NCBI GenBank assembly: GCA_025716815.1
Contig: JAIXMN010000023.1
Coordinates: 62,001 to 126,000, forward strand
Reading direction: 5' to 3'
Origin: Dichotomocladium elegans
Taxonomy: Eukaryota > Mucoromycota > Mucoromycetes > Mucorales > Lichtheimiaceae
Length of the DNA stretch: 64,000 nucleotides
Shown: piece by piece, positions 43,337 to 56,500 of the stretch
Position numbering within the stretch: the first letter of the stretch is position 1
Layout of the letters: the number at the start of each line of letters is the position of its first letter
The notes under the pieces: model-generated
What the model saw: only the letters and a program-made list of their open reading frames with translations
Databases searched by the model: none
Told to the model about the DNA's origin: nothing
Translations under genes and position numbers: made by a program

Positions 43337-46300
43337 ATGCCAGCCGTGACACCCTCTCAACTCTCGGCTTTGCAAAAGAATGTCAAAAACATTCGCAATA
43401 TTTGTATATTGGCCCACGTCGACCACGGCAAGACGACTCTCTCTGATTCTTTGCTCGCAACGAATGGCATTATTTCCTCAAAAATGGCGGGCAAGGTGCG
43501 CTACCTCGATTCACGCGAAGACGAACAGGAGCGTGGCATCACAATGGAATCAAGCGCAATTAGTCTCTACTTCAAGCTCTTGCGTGCAGTGCAAGAGGGT
43601 GAGGAGACAAAAACCATCGAGAACGAATACTTGATCAACCTCATCGATTCTCCTGGTCATGTCGATTTTTCGTCCGAGGTGTCAACGGCATCGCGTCTAT
43701 GTGACGGCGGCCTGGTCCTCATTGACGTCGTAGAGGGCGTATGTACGCAGACGATTTCAGTGTTACGACAAGCCTGGGTCGACAAGGTGCGGCCGATCCT
43801 CGTGTTCAACAAAATGGACAGACTCATAGTGGAGCTCAAGTTGACACCTCTCGAAGCGTATACGCATCTGAACCGTATTCTCGAACAAGTAAACGCAATA
43901 ATGGCCACATTTTTTACTGGCGATTTGATGGAAGACGAAGCACGCAAACTTGAAGCAGAGAAGCAAACGAGCCTGGGTCAAGCTGCAGCAGACTGGACTT
44001 TAGAGGAGCGCGACGACTCGGATATTTACTTCGACCCAGCGAGGGGCAATGTCATTTTCGCAAGTGCTGTAGACGGTTGGGCGTTCCGGTAAGGCGACAG
44101 GCACATTATCTCACTGAGCGGATCCCATAATCTAAGATGTAATACGTATGTACAGAATCCAGCAGTTTGCTAGTATCTACTTTAAAAAACTCGGATTCAA
44201 GGAATCAGTGCTCCAAAAATGTCTATGGGGCGACCATTACTTTGATCCTAAGGCCAAGCGCGTTATACAACATAAACATCTGAAAGGACGAAACCTAAAA
44301 CCCATGTTTGTGCAGTTTGTTCTTGATAACATATGGGCAGTGTATGACAGCGTCGTGATCCAGCAGTAAGTAGATGCATTCCTTTCAAGAGATTCGCGTA
44401 ACTATCAGATTAACATGGGAGATAGGAATCGAGAACGAACCGAGAAGATTGTCACTTCACTCGGCGTTAAAGTACTTCCACGGGATCTGCGATCTCGAGA
44501 TACGCAGACCCTTCTTACGGCGATCTTTTCCCAATGGCTTCCTCTGTCCACCTGTGTTTTGCTCGCCATTGTGGGCCAACTGCCACCGCCAGTTGATGCT
44601 CAGCGCATCCGTATTCCAAAGATACTTCATCCTGAGATCCAGCAACACGACAATGAGCCGCTAAAACCTAACAACAAAGTCGAAGAAGCTCTCTATACTT
44701 GTGACGGATCAGAGAATGCTCCCGCGGTCGCCTACGTTAGTAAGATGTTTGCTGTCCCACACGAACTACTCCCAGAAAACAAGCGTAAGCAGCTGACTGC
44801 TGAGGAAATGCGCGAACGAGGACGACGACAGCGAGAACTTCGAGCCACGTTGGAAGAGAAGAGCATCGACTCGGGAATACCGTTAGATAAGGCTACTCTT
44901 GAAGCTTCAGTCGCAGAAATCATGGAGAAGGAATATGGATCAGAGCAGGATGACGAAGAAGGTTGTAAGGCTCCTATTAAGAGTGGTGAGCACATCGTCG
45001 GATTTGCACGTCTTTATTCAGGCACAATTCGCGTCGGACAAAAGATGTTTGTGTTGGGACCAAAATACGACCCACGCTTCCCAGACAAATACTGTTCTGA
45101 AATCACTGTGCAAAGCCTGTATCTCATCATGGGACGGGACCTTGAAGCGCTCTCAGAGGTGTCTGCAGGTAACGTATTTGGCATTGGCGGCCTGGAGGGC
45201 CATATCCTGAAGAACGGTACTCTGGTGAGTACCAAGGAGCATACCACCAATATGGCTGGCATTCGCACGGATTCATCACCCATTGTACGAGTTGCGCTGG
45301 AGCCTGTAGACGCGCGCGATATGGACAAACTTGTCGAAGGTTTACAGTTGTTGAATCAGGCTGACCCTTGTGTCGAGGTTCTTCTTCAAGAAACAGGCGA
45401 GCACGTGATTCTAACAGCGGGTGAACTGCATTTGGAACGCTGTCTGCGTGATCTGAAGGAACGTTTCGCAAAGATTGATATCCAAGTGTCAGAACCTATT
45501 GTTCCATTCCGGGAATCCATCGTTCAAGGCGGTAATCCTAATCATGAGTAGAGTAAAATATATATGTGCCAATTACTGATCCATCTTGTGATTCAGATCT
45601 TCCTGCTACTCGGGAAAGCGATAAATCGCCTGTGCCCCGAGGTCTTTTTGAGTCCACGTCAAAGAACTTTACACTTAAAGTGCGTGCAGTCCCGCTGCCG
45701 AGAAACGTGACCGATTTTCTGATCCAACATACAGCCACAATCAAGTCAATTATCGATCAGAAGACGAACAAGAAAGCTAAACAGACCGACGAAGGGGAAG
45801 ATAGTGTCGAAAGTGATGTCGCCGGGTCGGTCGGATCAAATGAAAAGGTGATTTCTGCCGAGGAATTCAAGGAGCAGCTCCAAGAAAAATTTAAGGCTGC
45901 TCAGAAGCAAGGTGGCCCTTTGGCATCTGTATGGGAGGATATTGTTGATCAGTAAGCGTTTTGTGTGAGACTTGTGACAGGTCGCATGTATATTCATTTT
46001 CCTTCTGTATCCTTTTTTAGGATCTGGGCTTTTGGTCCAAAGCGAATTGGTCCTAACATTCTAGTGAATCGAATTCCTGGATATGTGCGACGATCGTTTT
46101 TCCAGATTGAAGTCAAGGATGATGCGCTGCACAATGTCAGCGAAGATCACAAGGATGAAGTACTTGAAATTGCTGAGGAACAAGAGAATGACAGCAGCTC
46201 CCTGGGTATCTTGGATGTCGATTTTCCTATCCATACAGGCTTTCAACTGTCGACAGTGGCCGGTCCTTTATGTGCAGAGCCAGTCCAGGGGGTATGCTAC

Positions 46301-47082
46301 ATTGTTCAAGCTGTCGACTTGCATCGCGAGGAATCCGATGGTGGGTACTTCAGTTGGCCAGTTGATGAGGTGTTCGCTGATAAAATTATGTGATTTAGTA
46401 CGGTCCCGGCTTGCCCTGGTGCAGGGCAAGGTTATTTCTTCCATGAAGGAAGTTTGTCGCCAAGGTTTCTTGGACTGGTCACCGCGGCTTTTCCTCGCCA
46501 TGTATCAATGTGATATTCAAGCTTCAGGTAAAAAGAAAATACAAGAAATTTGTCTTTAGGATCATGCAAGGCTAACATTATATAGCCGAGGTGTTGGGAC
46601 GTGTTTACGGAGTTATATCTAAACGCAAGGGCAAAATTCTGTCTGAAGACTTAAAGGACGGAACGCCTTTCTGGCAGATTCGGTCGCTAATGCCTGTCAT
46701 CGAAAGCTTTGGCTTCTCAGACGGTAAGAAATAAGACACCTCGTTAGAATGGCACAGCCTAAATGGAAGTTATTGATAGAAATTCGAAAACGTACATCTG
46801 GTGCTGCTAGCCCACAGCTAGTATTTAGCGGGTATGCTCGGTTTAATCCTCATGCAGGAAGGACCGCTTTATAATGTAGCTTTAACTAGGTTCGAGATGC
46901 TTGATGAAGATCCGTTCTGGGTACCGACGACTGAAGAAGAACTCGAGGATCTTGGTGATAAGGCTGACAAGGAGAACCTGGCAAAGAAGTACATGGACAC
47001 TGTCCGAAAGCGTAAAGGCATGTTTGTGGAAAAGAAACTGGTGGAGCATGCCGAGAAACAGCGCACGCTGAAAAGCAAATAA
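43337..47082 (+). CDS. EFL1: Elongation factor-like GTPase 1 (EFL1/RIA1), 60S ribosome maturation
   Basis: EFL1 is a cytoplasmic EF-2-like GTPase that, with SBDS/SDO1, releases Tif6/eIF6 from pre-60S subunits. About eight exons. The first (ATG at 43,337, preceded by TAACA) gives [20 protein letters not shown] (P-loop), [20 protein letters not shown] (switch region), [20 protein letters not shown] and VFNKMD (base recognition). The exon from about 44,428 holds the EFL1-specific insertion (acidic, Lys/Glu-rich) and domain II. Later exons carry [73 protein letters not shown] and [19 protein letters not shown]. The C-terminus [20 protein letters not shown] then [20 protein letters not shown] is diagnostic of EFL1 rather than eEF2, which lacks this tail. 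Length about 1,060 residues fits. Confidence 0.95.
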
Positions 47083-48334
47083 CGAGACTACATACAAAAG
47101 CATTATAATCATCATTTTTGCATATCCATCCGACTTAAGACGAAAAGTAGTACATGCGTTATTAAATTATTTTTCACAAGGCCGACAAATGACGGCCAGG
47201 TGCAGAGAAGTTAAAAAGCCCTCTTCGGATATAACAGTGGTGAAAAGTTGGAATGGCTCTTATTATGTGTTTGATGTACTGGAAGACGGGTGCAAGCACT
47301 GATACACATGAACAATCGGAGGTATTCATCCAACAGGCCATTGCCGTTTTTGATTCTTGCGTATGGTTCTCGGCCGAGGAAAGTCGACTAGCCATCGTAG
47401 GAATATGAATGTGTTAGATGGAGGCAAATAGACTCAATGCGAGTCAGAGAGCCATTCGACATTGAGATATCAGTCCACAGACGGCCTAGAATGCAACGAT
47501 GTAGCCGTGCGGGTTATCGGTGATTCTGCTAGAAGCGACATGTTGTGTGAGCTTCTTATATTTACATTCCAACAACTACAGTATCAGATTTTATGTTATA
47601 CAAAATAGCTTCAAGACCAGAGAGAATTAAACAAATTAAGAAAACGACAGGGAGTTGACGTTGGCAGTACAATAGCTGTTCGATCTCAAAGCCGTACACT
47701 TTTTTTACGGTGATCCATCCAAGTCGAACCACTCGTTACCACACAACCAAATATCTATAATATCCAAGCCTTTATGGATAACTAAGGTCAATTTCTCGAT
47801 CCCGCATTTTCGTTCCGAAAACCGTTGGCTGTCCATGATTTACAGGAGCCGGCAAGATGGCGAAGCACTCAAGTCTCTTTGGCGGTAAGCTTGTCAGTAA
47901 TGCCGCGTTTGGGATGGAGAATTGGTCTATCCCCAGAATAAGCATAGCTCTTTTGAGGAAAAGCACCCTTTCCATTTTCGTTGGGGTGGCAGTTCGCTGT
48001 TGACTGACGAATTTCAGCCTAACGATACAACAACTTTATCCCATTTTATGCGGGATACGCCAGCATTGCACCGCCTGAATGCATGGAGATTGTGTCACTT
48101 CAACAGACGCAAGAAATTCAGGGGTCTTTATGTGTATTTTTTTTTTTTTGGCTTTCCATATAAGTAATAGGGTACATTAAACCAATTTGGGAGTGATATG
48201 CACTCATTTATTAGCTATACATCGTAGTGGACTATGATACACGAGGTTTATAGTGAAGTCGAGATATGTACATGGCAAGCTGAATTTACAAACAGTAATA
48301 GGCAGTATTATACGCTGTGACTATGAGGGAATAA
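47083..48334. other. Convergent 3' region between EFL1 and the AVT transporter gene
   Basis: 1.25 kb between two gene ends. No gene that I can support; a short frame opening at an ATG at 47,857 (MAKHSSLFGG) was considered and rejected. A T-run of 12 lies at 48,139-48,150. Confidence 0.45.
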
Positions 48335-49849
48335 CTACAAAGACCGGCACTCATGAATAGCAGCGGTGGATGGTTGGAGCCATGAATCAATGTTAACGTA
48401 CAGGCTAGAAAGAGAAAAAACGGATTAGTTTGTTATGCTGTATAACTATATACGTCTCCTCGACTTACGTATATCCAATAATAGCAAAACCAAAGAGGAT
48501 GAGTATCGCATTAATGATCTTCCAGAAGATCGTAGAAGGGCCAGCCTTAAGATAGAACATGCTCGGAAAAAGGAAACAGAGCGGTGTGCACGCGACAATG
48601 CCGATAAGGGACACAAACTTGTCCAGATTCTTTGCGCCAACGCCAAAGCTAACAGCAGCAGAAACGATGCCGATGAGGGCACGCACGAGATTCTTGAGTA
48701 GCTTCCACTTTAGAGAAACCTGGCCGCTCCGCTTGGTGCCAAATATGCCGCGCTCAATAATTTGGATGGCTGGCCAGAGCATAAAAGGGGCCGAGAGAAT
48801 GATTGCGATAGAATACAGAAGCTGAACTGTGACAGAAAGAGCATCGGTCCGAAGATTGGAGACGACACTAGCAGCCACCGTATCGCCGTAGGCAACGTAG
48901 CCCATCGTACCGATCAAGATAAGGACGCATGTGACAATGACCATACCAATGTTCATCACTAAGGGGAATTTCTTGGGGTTCTCCATGCCCTCCACGATAG
49001 AGATGACTAAATCAGAAGTCTCTCAGTTAAAAGTCCTTGTTCTTTGCCGGGGTTTAATGCTTACCCATGCCAATGCCCTCGAACGAAAAGACGGCAGTAC
49101 CGATCATGAGACCGAAATCATTCTGGTTGACAAGGATAATGTTGGGCCCAGCGCCAGCGCTGTGGATTTGAGATCCGGTATAATAGAGAACACAAATGAG
49201 GCCGAAAGCAATGAAAATGTCTCCAATAATAGCGCACCAAGAGAGACGAGAAATGCGCCGAATCCAGGTGATCGGAATAATAATCGCGATCGCAATCCAG
49301 ATCCAGTATTTGCTCTCAAATGGAGCATTGCATCCTGACAATGCGTCGGTGACCAGTTGTAGGTTTTCAGAGACAAACATGACATAAGAAGCCGCGAAAC
49401 CCATTTGAGAGATGACGAGGAAGAAAAGGACAACGTAGCGGCACCAGCGACCGTATAGAACTCCAGCCATGTCACCATATGATCCGCCGATCTTGGAATG
49501 AACGGACACCAAGAGCTGGAAGGCTAGCAAACAAATACTACCAATGATAACCATCAAAGCGATAGAGAGGGCTAGGCCACCGTTTCGAAACCTTTACATG
49601 TTCAGAATTGAATAAGTCTGTGAAGATATTTAGTCGGATTTACACATTTCATTACACTTACGATGCAGGTATAAAGATGACACCGGTCCCAATAAAAGCC
49701 TTAAGAAACATGAAAAGAGCCTTTCCTGTACCGGCAGTACCATGTGGTGCATGCTCAATGTCCAGAGAAGATCTCTCGCAGTCGATCGAGTTCTCGTCTT
49801 CGTGGTGAGTTGCCTCAATTTGGAATTTATTGTTTTCGCTTTTGAGCAT
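48335..49849 (-). CDS. Vacuolar amino acid transporter, AAAP family (AVT3/AVT4-like)
   Basis: Proton-coupled amino acid transporter of the AAAP family; yeast Avt3 and Avt4 export amino acids from the vacuole. Four or five exons. The N-terminal tail (MLKSENNKFQIEATHHEDEN, ATG at 49,849) leads to TAGTGKALFMFLKAFIGTGV, the classical first helix. This is followed by FRNGGLALSIALMVIIGSIC, IGGSYGDMAGVLYGRWCRYV, LFFLVISQMGFAASYVMFVS, IGTAVFSFEGIGM, SIVEGMENPKKFPLVMNIGM and LILIGTMGYVAYGD. The last full exon (helices 8-10) ends LILFGFAIIGYT, and an intron (GTAAGT ... TTTCTAG) adds a short exon ending HECRSL at 48,335. About 10-11 membrane spans, roughly 450 residues. AVT3 against AVT4 cannot be told from the sequence alone. 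Confidence 0.9.
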
Positions 49850-50172
49850 GGTGGAGATAAAAGAGAGTAGGAATTTAAGATGATAAGCTCCCTGGGGCGA
49901 GGTTCAAGAGGACCGTCTTATATAGAAATCAGGGAGTCAGCTATCCTAGCCTCTGGGGAGCGAGTCCGCTCTGACACGTGTGTGTAACGGCTCTCAGGCA
50001 ACAAAAATCGGGTGTAGAGACTCAGTTGCCTATTCGAGAGGACTTCTATGACGTCGTTCGTATCTCTGTGACACAAATCGCCGCTCGTTCTTCTATTGTC
50101 ACTGGTGGCTGAAGTAATTTTCTGCTTTTTTTTTTTGTGCCTTATCTCGCAGACGTCTTCGCCCTCCGACAG
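49850..50172. promoter_or_regulatory. Divergent promoter region of the AVT gene and MLH3
   Basis: The two genes start 323 bases apart and point away from each other. No other feature seen apart from a short T-run at 50,125-50,136. Confidence 0.5.
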
Positions 50173-53048
50173 ATGATAGAGCCTCTGGAACCAGCCGTCG
50201 TGCGACAACTCCGAGCGTATGCCACCTCTCTCTGGCGCTGTTCGTCATTCAAAGCAGTATACTCAAACTATTGCATCTAGATCACTGCACATTACAACCT
50301 TGCTGCAATGTCTGAAGGAGCTTGTGTATAATGGTGAGATTAGTCTTGGATACCGGGTGCTTCTTATGTACACCTGGATACATAATTCTAAACATATTTC
50401 TAGCGCTGGACGCAGAAGCTTCTTTGATTGAAGTATATGTGGATGCAGACAGATTCACTATACGCGTTGACGACGATGGAAAAGGCATACGCCCAAACAT
50501 TCTCTGGCACTTGGCCCAGCCGTACGGTACGACTTGTAGCAATTGAACCTCAATTCCTGCTAATAACTGCCGGAGTCGGTTTCCAGTGACCACCCGATGC
50601 CATACCTTAAATGATTTGGAGAGCGTCAACACCTTTGGCTATCGAGGTCAAGGTATCAACAGACCATTGCATCGATAATATGCATGCATAGTTATATTCA
50701 GACAATGAGTTTATAGCGTTAGCCAATTTGGCGGACCTTGGTATTCTACAAGTCCTCTCACGATGCGGGAATGAAACCGCCGAGGCAATTTGGAAGGTGC
50801 AGTAGCGGAGTGATTGTGTCCGTGGGAAAGCGGAATCCCGTCATAACTTCTTTCTCATCCTTAGGATGGCAAATTGATCGAGAAATCGACGAGTTGTCGA
50901 CGGCAGCAAGGAACAACTGTCATCGTTCGAGATCTATTCTACAAGGTAGCAAGATGTGCATCTACTCTAAGGCCCGTTTGCTAAAAATGATGTGATTTTG
51001 TCACGGAAAGTTCCCTGCAAGGCGGCGTGTTCTCACTTTGTCAGGTCAATCAATTAAGCGGTTCATCATTACCGTTGCGCTGGCCTTTCCCCACATTGGT
51101 TATGTCGTCTATGACGGTGCCACAAAAATCCTTTCTACAAAAAGGGCAAGTGAAGTCTCATGACCTCGGCGGAATGAGCGCTGACGTATCCTCACTTGGA
51201 AAATTTTGCAACCCAGAGCTCGTCGGATGTCGGACTTCTCCGCCAAATCTTTGGACAGCCGTTCACACAGGTGAGTGAAATGTATACAAGCTTATTTCCG
51301 GAATTTGAATTCATCCGTAGCAGAGCATCCGCTCTTTTGAGTTTTACCAAGAGCCCTTCCGTCTTCAGGCCCTGTTCGGCTTAACCGCCTATCCGACCAA
51401 GGTTTGCTATAAATCTTGCTGGAAAAGATAACTGTCATCTTAGCTTAACACGGATCATCATCTGGTGTAGATCTACCAATACATCTGTAAGTTTCCAAAC
51501 CGGGTAGAATTCAGAAATTCCCAAGTTGAAACATATTCTCCGCAGTCCTCAATAGGCATTACATCCCGCCAAACCTAATTTACAAGGTCGTATCAGATAC
51601 ATTCGCATCCAGCTCCATCATCTCCCAGGTAATCACTTTATATCCAGTTGCCGTCCTACATCTCACAGATGATATCGTGCACACCAGGAACGGACCCCGC
51701 ACAAGGACATTAAAAAAGGTAATGCTCTGAGCAAAAACAGTGATGCTAGAAGCGGTGCAAAGATGCTGACATGCTTTATCAAGGGAAGCATGCCGTCGAA
51801 AAGCACCCGGTATTCATCATACACATAGACGATCCATCATTGAGCACGTATGATATTACCTTATACCGCGATGGCCTTCCCGAACATCGACAAGTAAAGA
51901 ACTTCACTGGGTTTTTTTTGTCTATAATGCATGTTGCTCACATACATTAGCTGGATGTCCGATTACAAGCAGCTGTACGCGAACTGACTGCGAACTTCCT
52001 CCGTGCGAATGGATATATTTCAAGTGTCGCTTACCAACGGATTCTGACGAATCGCGACTCACCTTCGTCCTCGCCAAGACCAGCAAAACGGGTTCATGAA
52101 GAAACGTCCAATTTTACGCAGCCATCATTGCACATTGATACCTCTGTATACGAAGCGGATGATCGGCCCGAGCCAGAGTCGTTTGTCGACAAATCTCGCC
52201 TGCGATCTAAACCGATTATATCCTATCGGCCATCGACGTCCGATTTACTCAAAATTCCACAGCGTCTTAATAAAGAGGCCCTCAATACAGCGGTGGTGCT
52301 CGGGCAGGTTGATTGCAAGTTCATCGCCATTAAACTTCAGGGGATGCTCTTATTGGTAGATCAACACGCGGCGGACGAACGAATTCAACTAGAGCGCGCG
52401 CTTTGGTCTGTTAAAGACCGTGTGGAGACCATGCAGTTGGAATCCCCAATATTTATCAATCTATCAGCGGATGAACAGCACTTGGCAGAGTTGTACAAAG
52501 ATCATCTGCACCGCTGGGGATTCCATATATCTTCTTCTACAGCAGAGAAGTTCGTAGGAGGAAAAGATGCACCGAGCAGAGAGTCATATCACACGGGTCG
52601 CACTATAGTGACGCGGCTGCCACGCATCATCGCCGACCGGTGTATTGCAAGCCCTGCTTTATTGAATGCCATGATATGTGAATACGTCCACTGGCTTGAG
52701 CAAGCAGATGGTAAGGAGCGAGACCCAGAATCCGAGTCATTCTCTTTCCTGCGCACATGCCCTCCTGCCATGATGGCCGTGATGAGGTCCAAGGCCTGCC
52801 GTGGTGCAGTCATGTTCAACGACCCACTGACTTTTGGCCAATGTTGCTGGCTTATTGAAGCCCTCTCTGAGTGCCGGTTTCCATTTCAATGCGTCCATGG
52901 AAGGTGAGGTAGCAATCTTGACCATGGTATTTGGGCCTATCGCTGATATGCTATTATAAATAGACCTTCAATGGCACCTCTTGTAGATTTGACACATCAC
53001 TCCAGTAAACGCAATCGTCCCATTCATTGGGATAAGTTCTGCTTATAA
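50173..53048 (+). CDS. MLH3: DNA mismatch repair protein MLH3 (MutL homolog)
   Basis: MLH3 pairs with MLH1 to form the MutL-gamma endonuclease used in meiotic crossover formation and minor mismatch repair. About ten exons. Exon 1 is MIEPLEPAVVRQLRA (ATG at 50,173). An intron GTATGC ... CATCTAG leads to SLHITTLLQCLKELVYN, ending the ATP-binding motif I. Then come AEASLIEVYVDADRFTIRVD with DDDGKGI (motif II) and TTRCHTLNDLESVNTFGYRG followed by QALANLADLGIL, where other MutL proteins usually have GFRGEAL. Then FPARRRVLTLSGQSIKRFII. The C-terminal exon (52,128-52,907) has VLGQVDCKFIAIKLQGMLLL and the metal-binding DQHAADERIQLE, then SKACRGAVMFNDPLTFGQCC and FPFQCVHGRPSMAPL. Endonuclease motifs are complete. 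The middle linker exons are poorly conserved and their limits uncertain. Confidence 0.9.
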
Positions 53049-53523
53049 TATATATGCGGAAATGCGCAGTTTAATGATGATAAAAATTATACGTAATTTA
53101 CAGTAACATAAAATATAGTCAAACGTAAGCTACATGAGGTTCAGGCAGCAATATTCAAATGAACAAGTTTCTTCGCGACATGAATGCACAAGAGGTATTC
53201 TTTTCTGTAAGAAAAAATTACCCTGTAGGAATTCTTCGATCATCATAACACTGTGGCCCATTAGCGGAAATGATGTACCGGTTCGATTTGCTAAGGGAAT
53301 AAGCATCCTGAGGTCTTACACGAATTTGTCCTGCTCCTGCAAGTCACTCGTCCCCCGATTTTGTGTGGCGGTGAAAATTTGGTGAAGGAAAAAAAAGCCC
53401 GTTTTTGTCTTGAGGTTCAGTGTCGGTCATTGATCGCTCTCGTTCACCTGCGAAAACGACTGCTCTGCCAATTCATCGTTCAAACCGCTTCGTAAACTCA
53501 TTGGTCTTTCATCAACAGCGACC
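53049..53523. promoter_or_regulatory. Intergenic region between MLH3 and RPC1
   Basis: Two same-strand genes lie 475 bases apart; the stretch holds the MLH3 3' end and the RPC1 promoter. No Pol III type box or other feature recognised. Confidence 0.45.
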
Positions 53524-56500
53524 ATGAAGGAACAAGTCTATGACAATACACCGAAAAAACTGTACGTGACATCTTTTTTCTCGAAACTTGGCAACTCACG
53601 ACGATTCTTATAGTCGCTACATTCAGTTCGGCGTAATGTCGCCACAGAATATGGTGAAGATCGGCGAATTGGAAGTGACGCAGCGAGATTTGTACATGCC
53701 CGAGAGCCGAACGCCGGTCAAGGGCGGTGTGCTTGATTTGCGATTGGTAACTGGCTGCTGTGAAACGGGAGGGGGCGTAGGATTTGAAAGATCTATACAT
53801 GGGGGTGAGGGGATCAGGGAAGAATAAAAACCGTTGAATTGAATATGGATTGGTATATAGGGTACGTCGAACAAGGAAGCGGTTTGCCAGACTTGTGGAA
53901 AAAAGATGCAAGAATGCGCTGGTCATTGGGGTTATATGAAACTAGTCCTTCCCATTTTTCATGTCGGTTATTTTCGATCGACAATCAATATTTTGCATAC
54001 AATCTGCAAGGTTGGTATATAATTTAGTGAGTCGGAAGAAAGTGAGGCGCGAGACCTGATGGTGATCTCGATAGACTTGCAGTCGTGTGATGCTGGAAGA
54101 GCCGGATCGGCGAACGTATTTAAAACGATTGCGTGCCCCGGGCTTGGATAATATGCAACGAATGAGAATCATAAAGGCAATCACTGACAAATGCAGAAAA
54201 GTGACTTACTGCCCTTATTGCAAGGACGTCAACGGTATGTAGCCCGGAGGATATCTTGGATGTGTTCTAGGGAGCTGATGTGACTATGAGAATAGGCTTT
54301 GTGAAGAAAATTGGGCCCATGAAGATCACCCACGACAAATACAGACTGAAACGCGTCGCCAATGAAGCCGAGGAGTTCCGCAAGTCGTTCAGCACTGCTG
54401 CTAGCACAATGCCCGAATTAAAGCCCCATATTTCGAAAGCTCAGGACGACTTAAACCCCCTCCGTGTTTTGCGTCTTTTCCAGCGTGTGACATCTGAGGT
54501 AAGACTCTGATAAATGTAACTAGAGACACTGTCCTAATAGACCGATAAAGGACTGCGAGTTGCTTGGTCTGAGCGAAGAACACGGTCGACCAGAGTGGTA
54601 TATCTGGCAATATCTCCCGGTCCCCCCGGCATGCATTCGTCCATCCGTAATGCAGGACGACAACACGAGTAACGAAGATGATTTGACCGCAAAACTGACG
54701 GAAATTGTGTTTACAAACGCAATCATCAGAGCCGGTCTTGAGAAGGGTATCACTGTCATGAATCTCATGGAGCAGTGGGAGTTCCTCCAGCTAGCAGCAG
54801 CCATGTACATCAACAGCGAAATGCCTGGCATCCCACTCGCCAACCAAGGCAAGCCAGGACGCGGTCTGAGTCAGCGTCTCAAAGGTAAACAGGGTCGTTT
54901 CAGAGGTAACTTGTCCGGCAAGCGTGTGGATTTCTCTGGTCGTACCGTCATTTCCCCCGATCCAAACATGCGCATTGACCAGGTCGCCGTTCCTGAGCGC
55001 GTCGCCAAAATTTTGACCTTCCCGGAACGGGTGAACAAACATAATATTCATAAACTGCGGCAAAATATCATCAACGGTCCTTCTGTCCATCCTGGTGCCA
55101 ACTATGTTCAATTCGAGGACGGCTTTAAAAAGTATCTCAAGTTTGGCGACAGAACAAAGATTGCGGCGGAACTTAAGATCGGTGATATTGTCGAACGCCA
55201 TTTGTCTGATAACGACGTTGTTCTGTTCAACCGCCAACCCTCATTGCACAGACTGTCTATTATGGCCCATTTTGCTAAAGTCATGCCTTGGAGAACCTTC
55301 CGATTCAATGAGTGTGTCTGTTCGCCCTATAATGCCGATTTTGATGGTGATGAGATGAATATGCACTTGCCACAAACACAAGAAGCGAAGGCAGAAGCCA
55401 TCGAATTGATGGGTGTCAAGAACAACCTTGTTACTCCGCGTAACGGTGAACCCCTCATTGCTGCTACGCAAGATTTCATCACAGCTTCTTACCTTCTGTC
55501 ACACAAGGATACATTCTATACCCGCAGCATGTTTACACAATTGTGCTCATACATGTTTGACGCCGAAATGCATATTGACATTCCTCCACCTGTTATTCTT
55601 AAGGTAGGAAAGCAGCTCCTTCTGCATATACATATATGTGTATATGATACGTAAATAACCATCTTCATGTAGCCTCAACGCCTCTGGACAGGCAAACAAG
55701 TCTTCAATGTCCTTTTCAGGCCCAACAAAGACAGCAACGTGCTACTTAATGTAGAGACTAAGACTAAGTCTTACGTCAAAGAAGAAGGTCGTATGCCAGA
55801 TCTCTGCCCTAGTGATGGCTGGCTCGTAGTTCAAAATAGCGAGATCATGTGCGGTTTGGTGGATAAGGCTATCGTCGGTGATGGTAACAAGAACTCGGTG
55901 TTTTATGTCATTCTCCGTGATTATGGCCCGATTGAGGCTGCCAAATGCATGAATAGATTGGCCAAGCTCTGTGCAAGATTTCTGGGTAAGTGTTTCTGAT
56001 GTCTTTGATGTGTCATAATGTTAAATTTTTAGCTCATTCGATCGACAGCAAATCAGGGCTTCTCTATCGGTATTAGCGACGTCACCCCAGGCAAACGGCT
56101 GCGGGATATCAAGGATGAACAAGTTACAATAGCATACAAGAAGTGTGATGAAGTAATTGCAAAGTTCAAATCTGGTCAATTGGAAACCATGCCAGGTTGT
56201 AACGAGGAGCAAACCATGGAGGTAAGTTTGAGATACTACGCTATGGAGCATGATATTGAAACAGCGTCGATAGTCGATTGTTTCCGGTATTCTATCCGGT
56301 GTCCGTGGTGATCTCGGTAAAGTTTGTATGACAGAGTTGAACATGTATAACTCCCCAAGTATCATGGCTCGATGTGGTTCCAAAGGTATACGCGTGCTAT
56401 AGCAGTAGATTAGCGGGTGGCTCTAATTTTTTGGATAATAGGTTCGCAAATCAACGTCTCACAGATGGTTGCTTGTGTCGGCCAGCAAATTATCAGCGGT

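Noticed and set aside
43337..47082. Translation elongation factor eEF2
   Set aside because: The acidic insertion in domain II and the C-terminal RKRKG...EKQR tail are of EFL1; the eEF2 diphthamide loop is not seen.
47857..48003. Short gene beginning MAKHSSLFGG, vaguely like a QCR9-type respiratory subunit after removal of a putative intron
   Set aside because: The required downstream motif is absent and a stop follows directly; the resemblance is a few residues.
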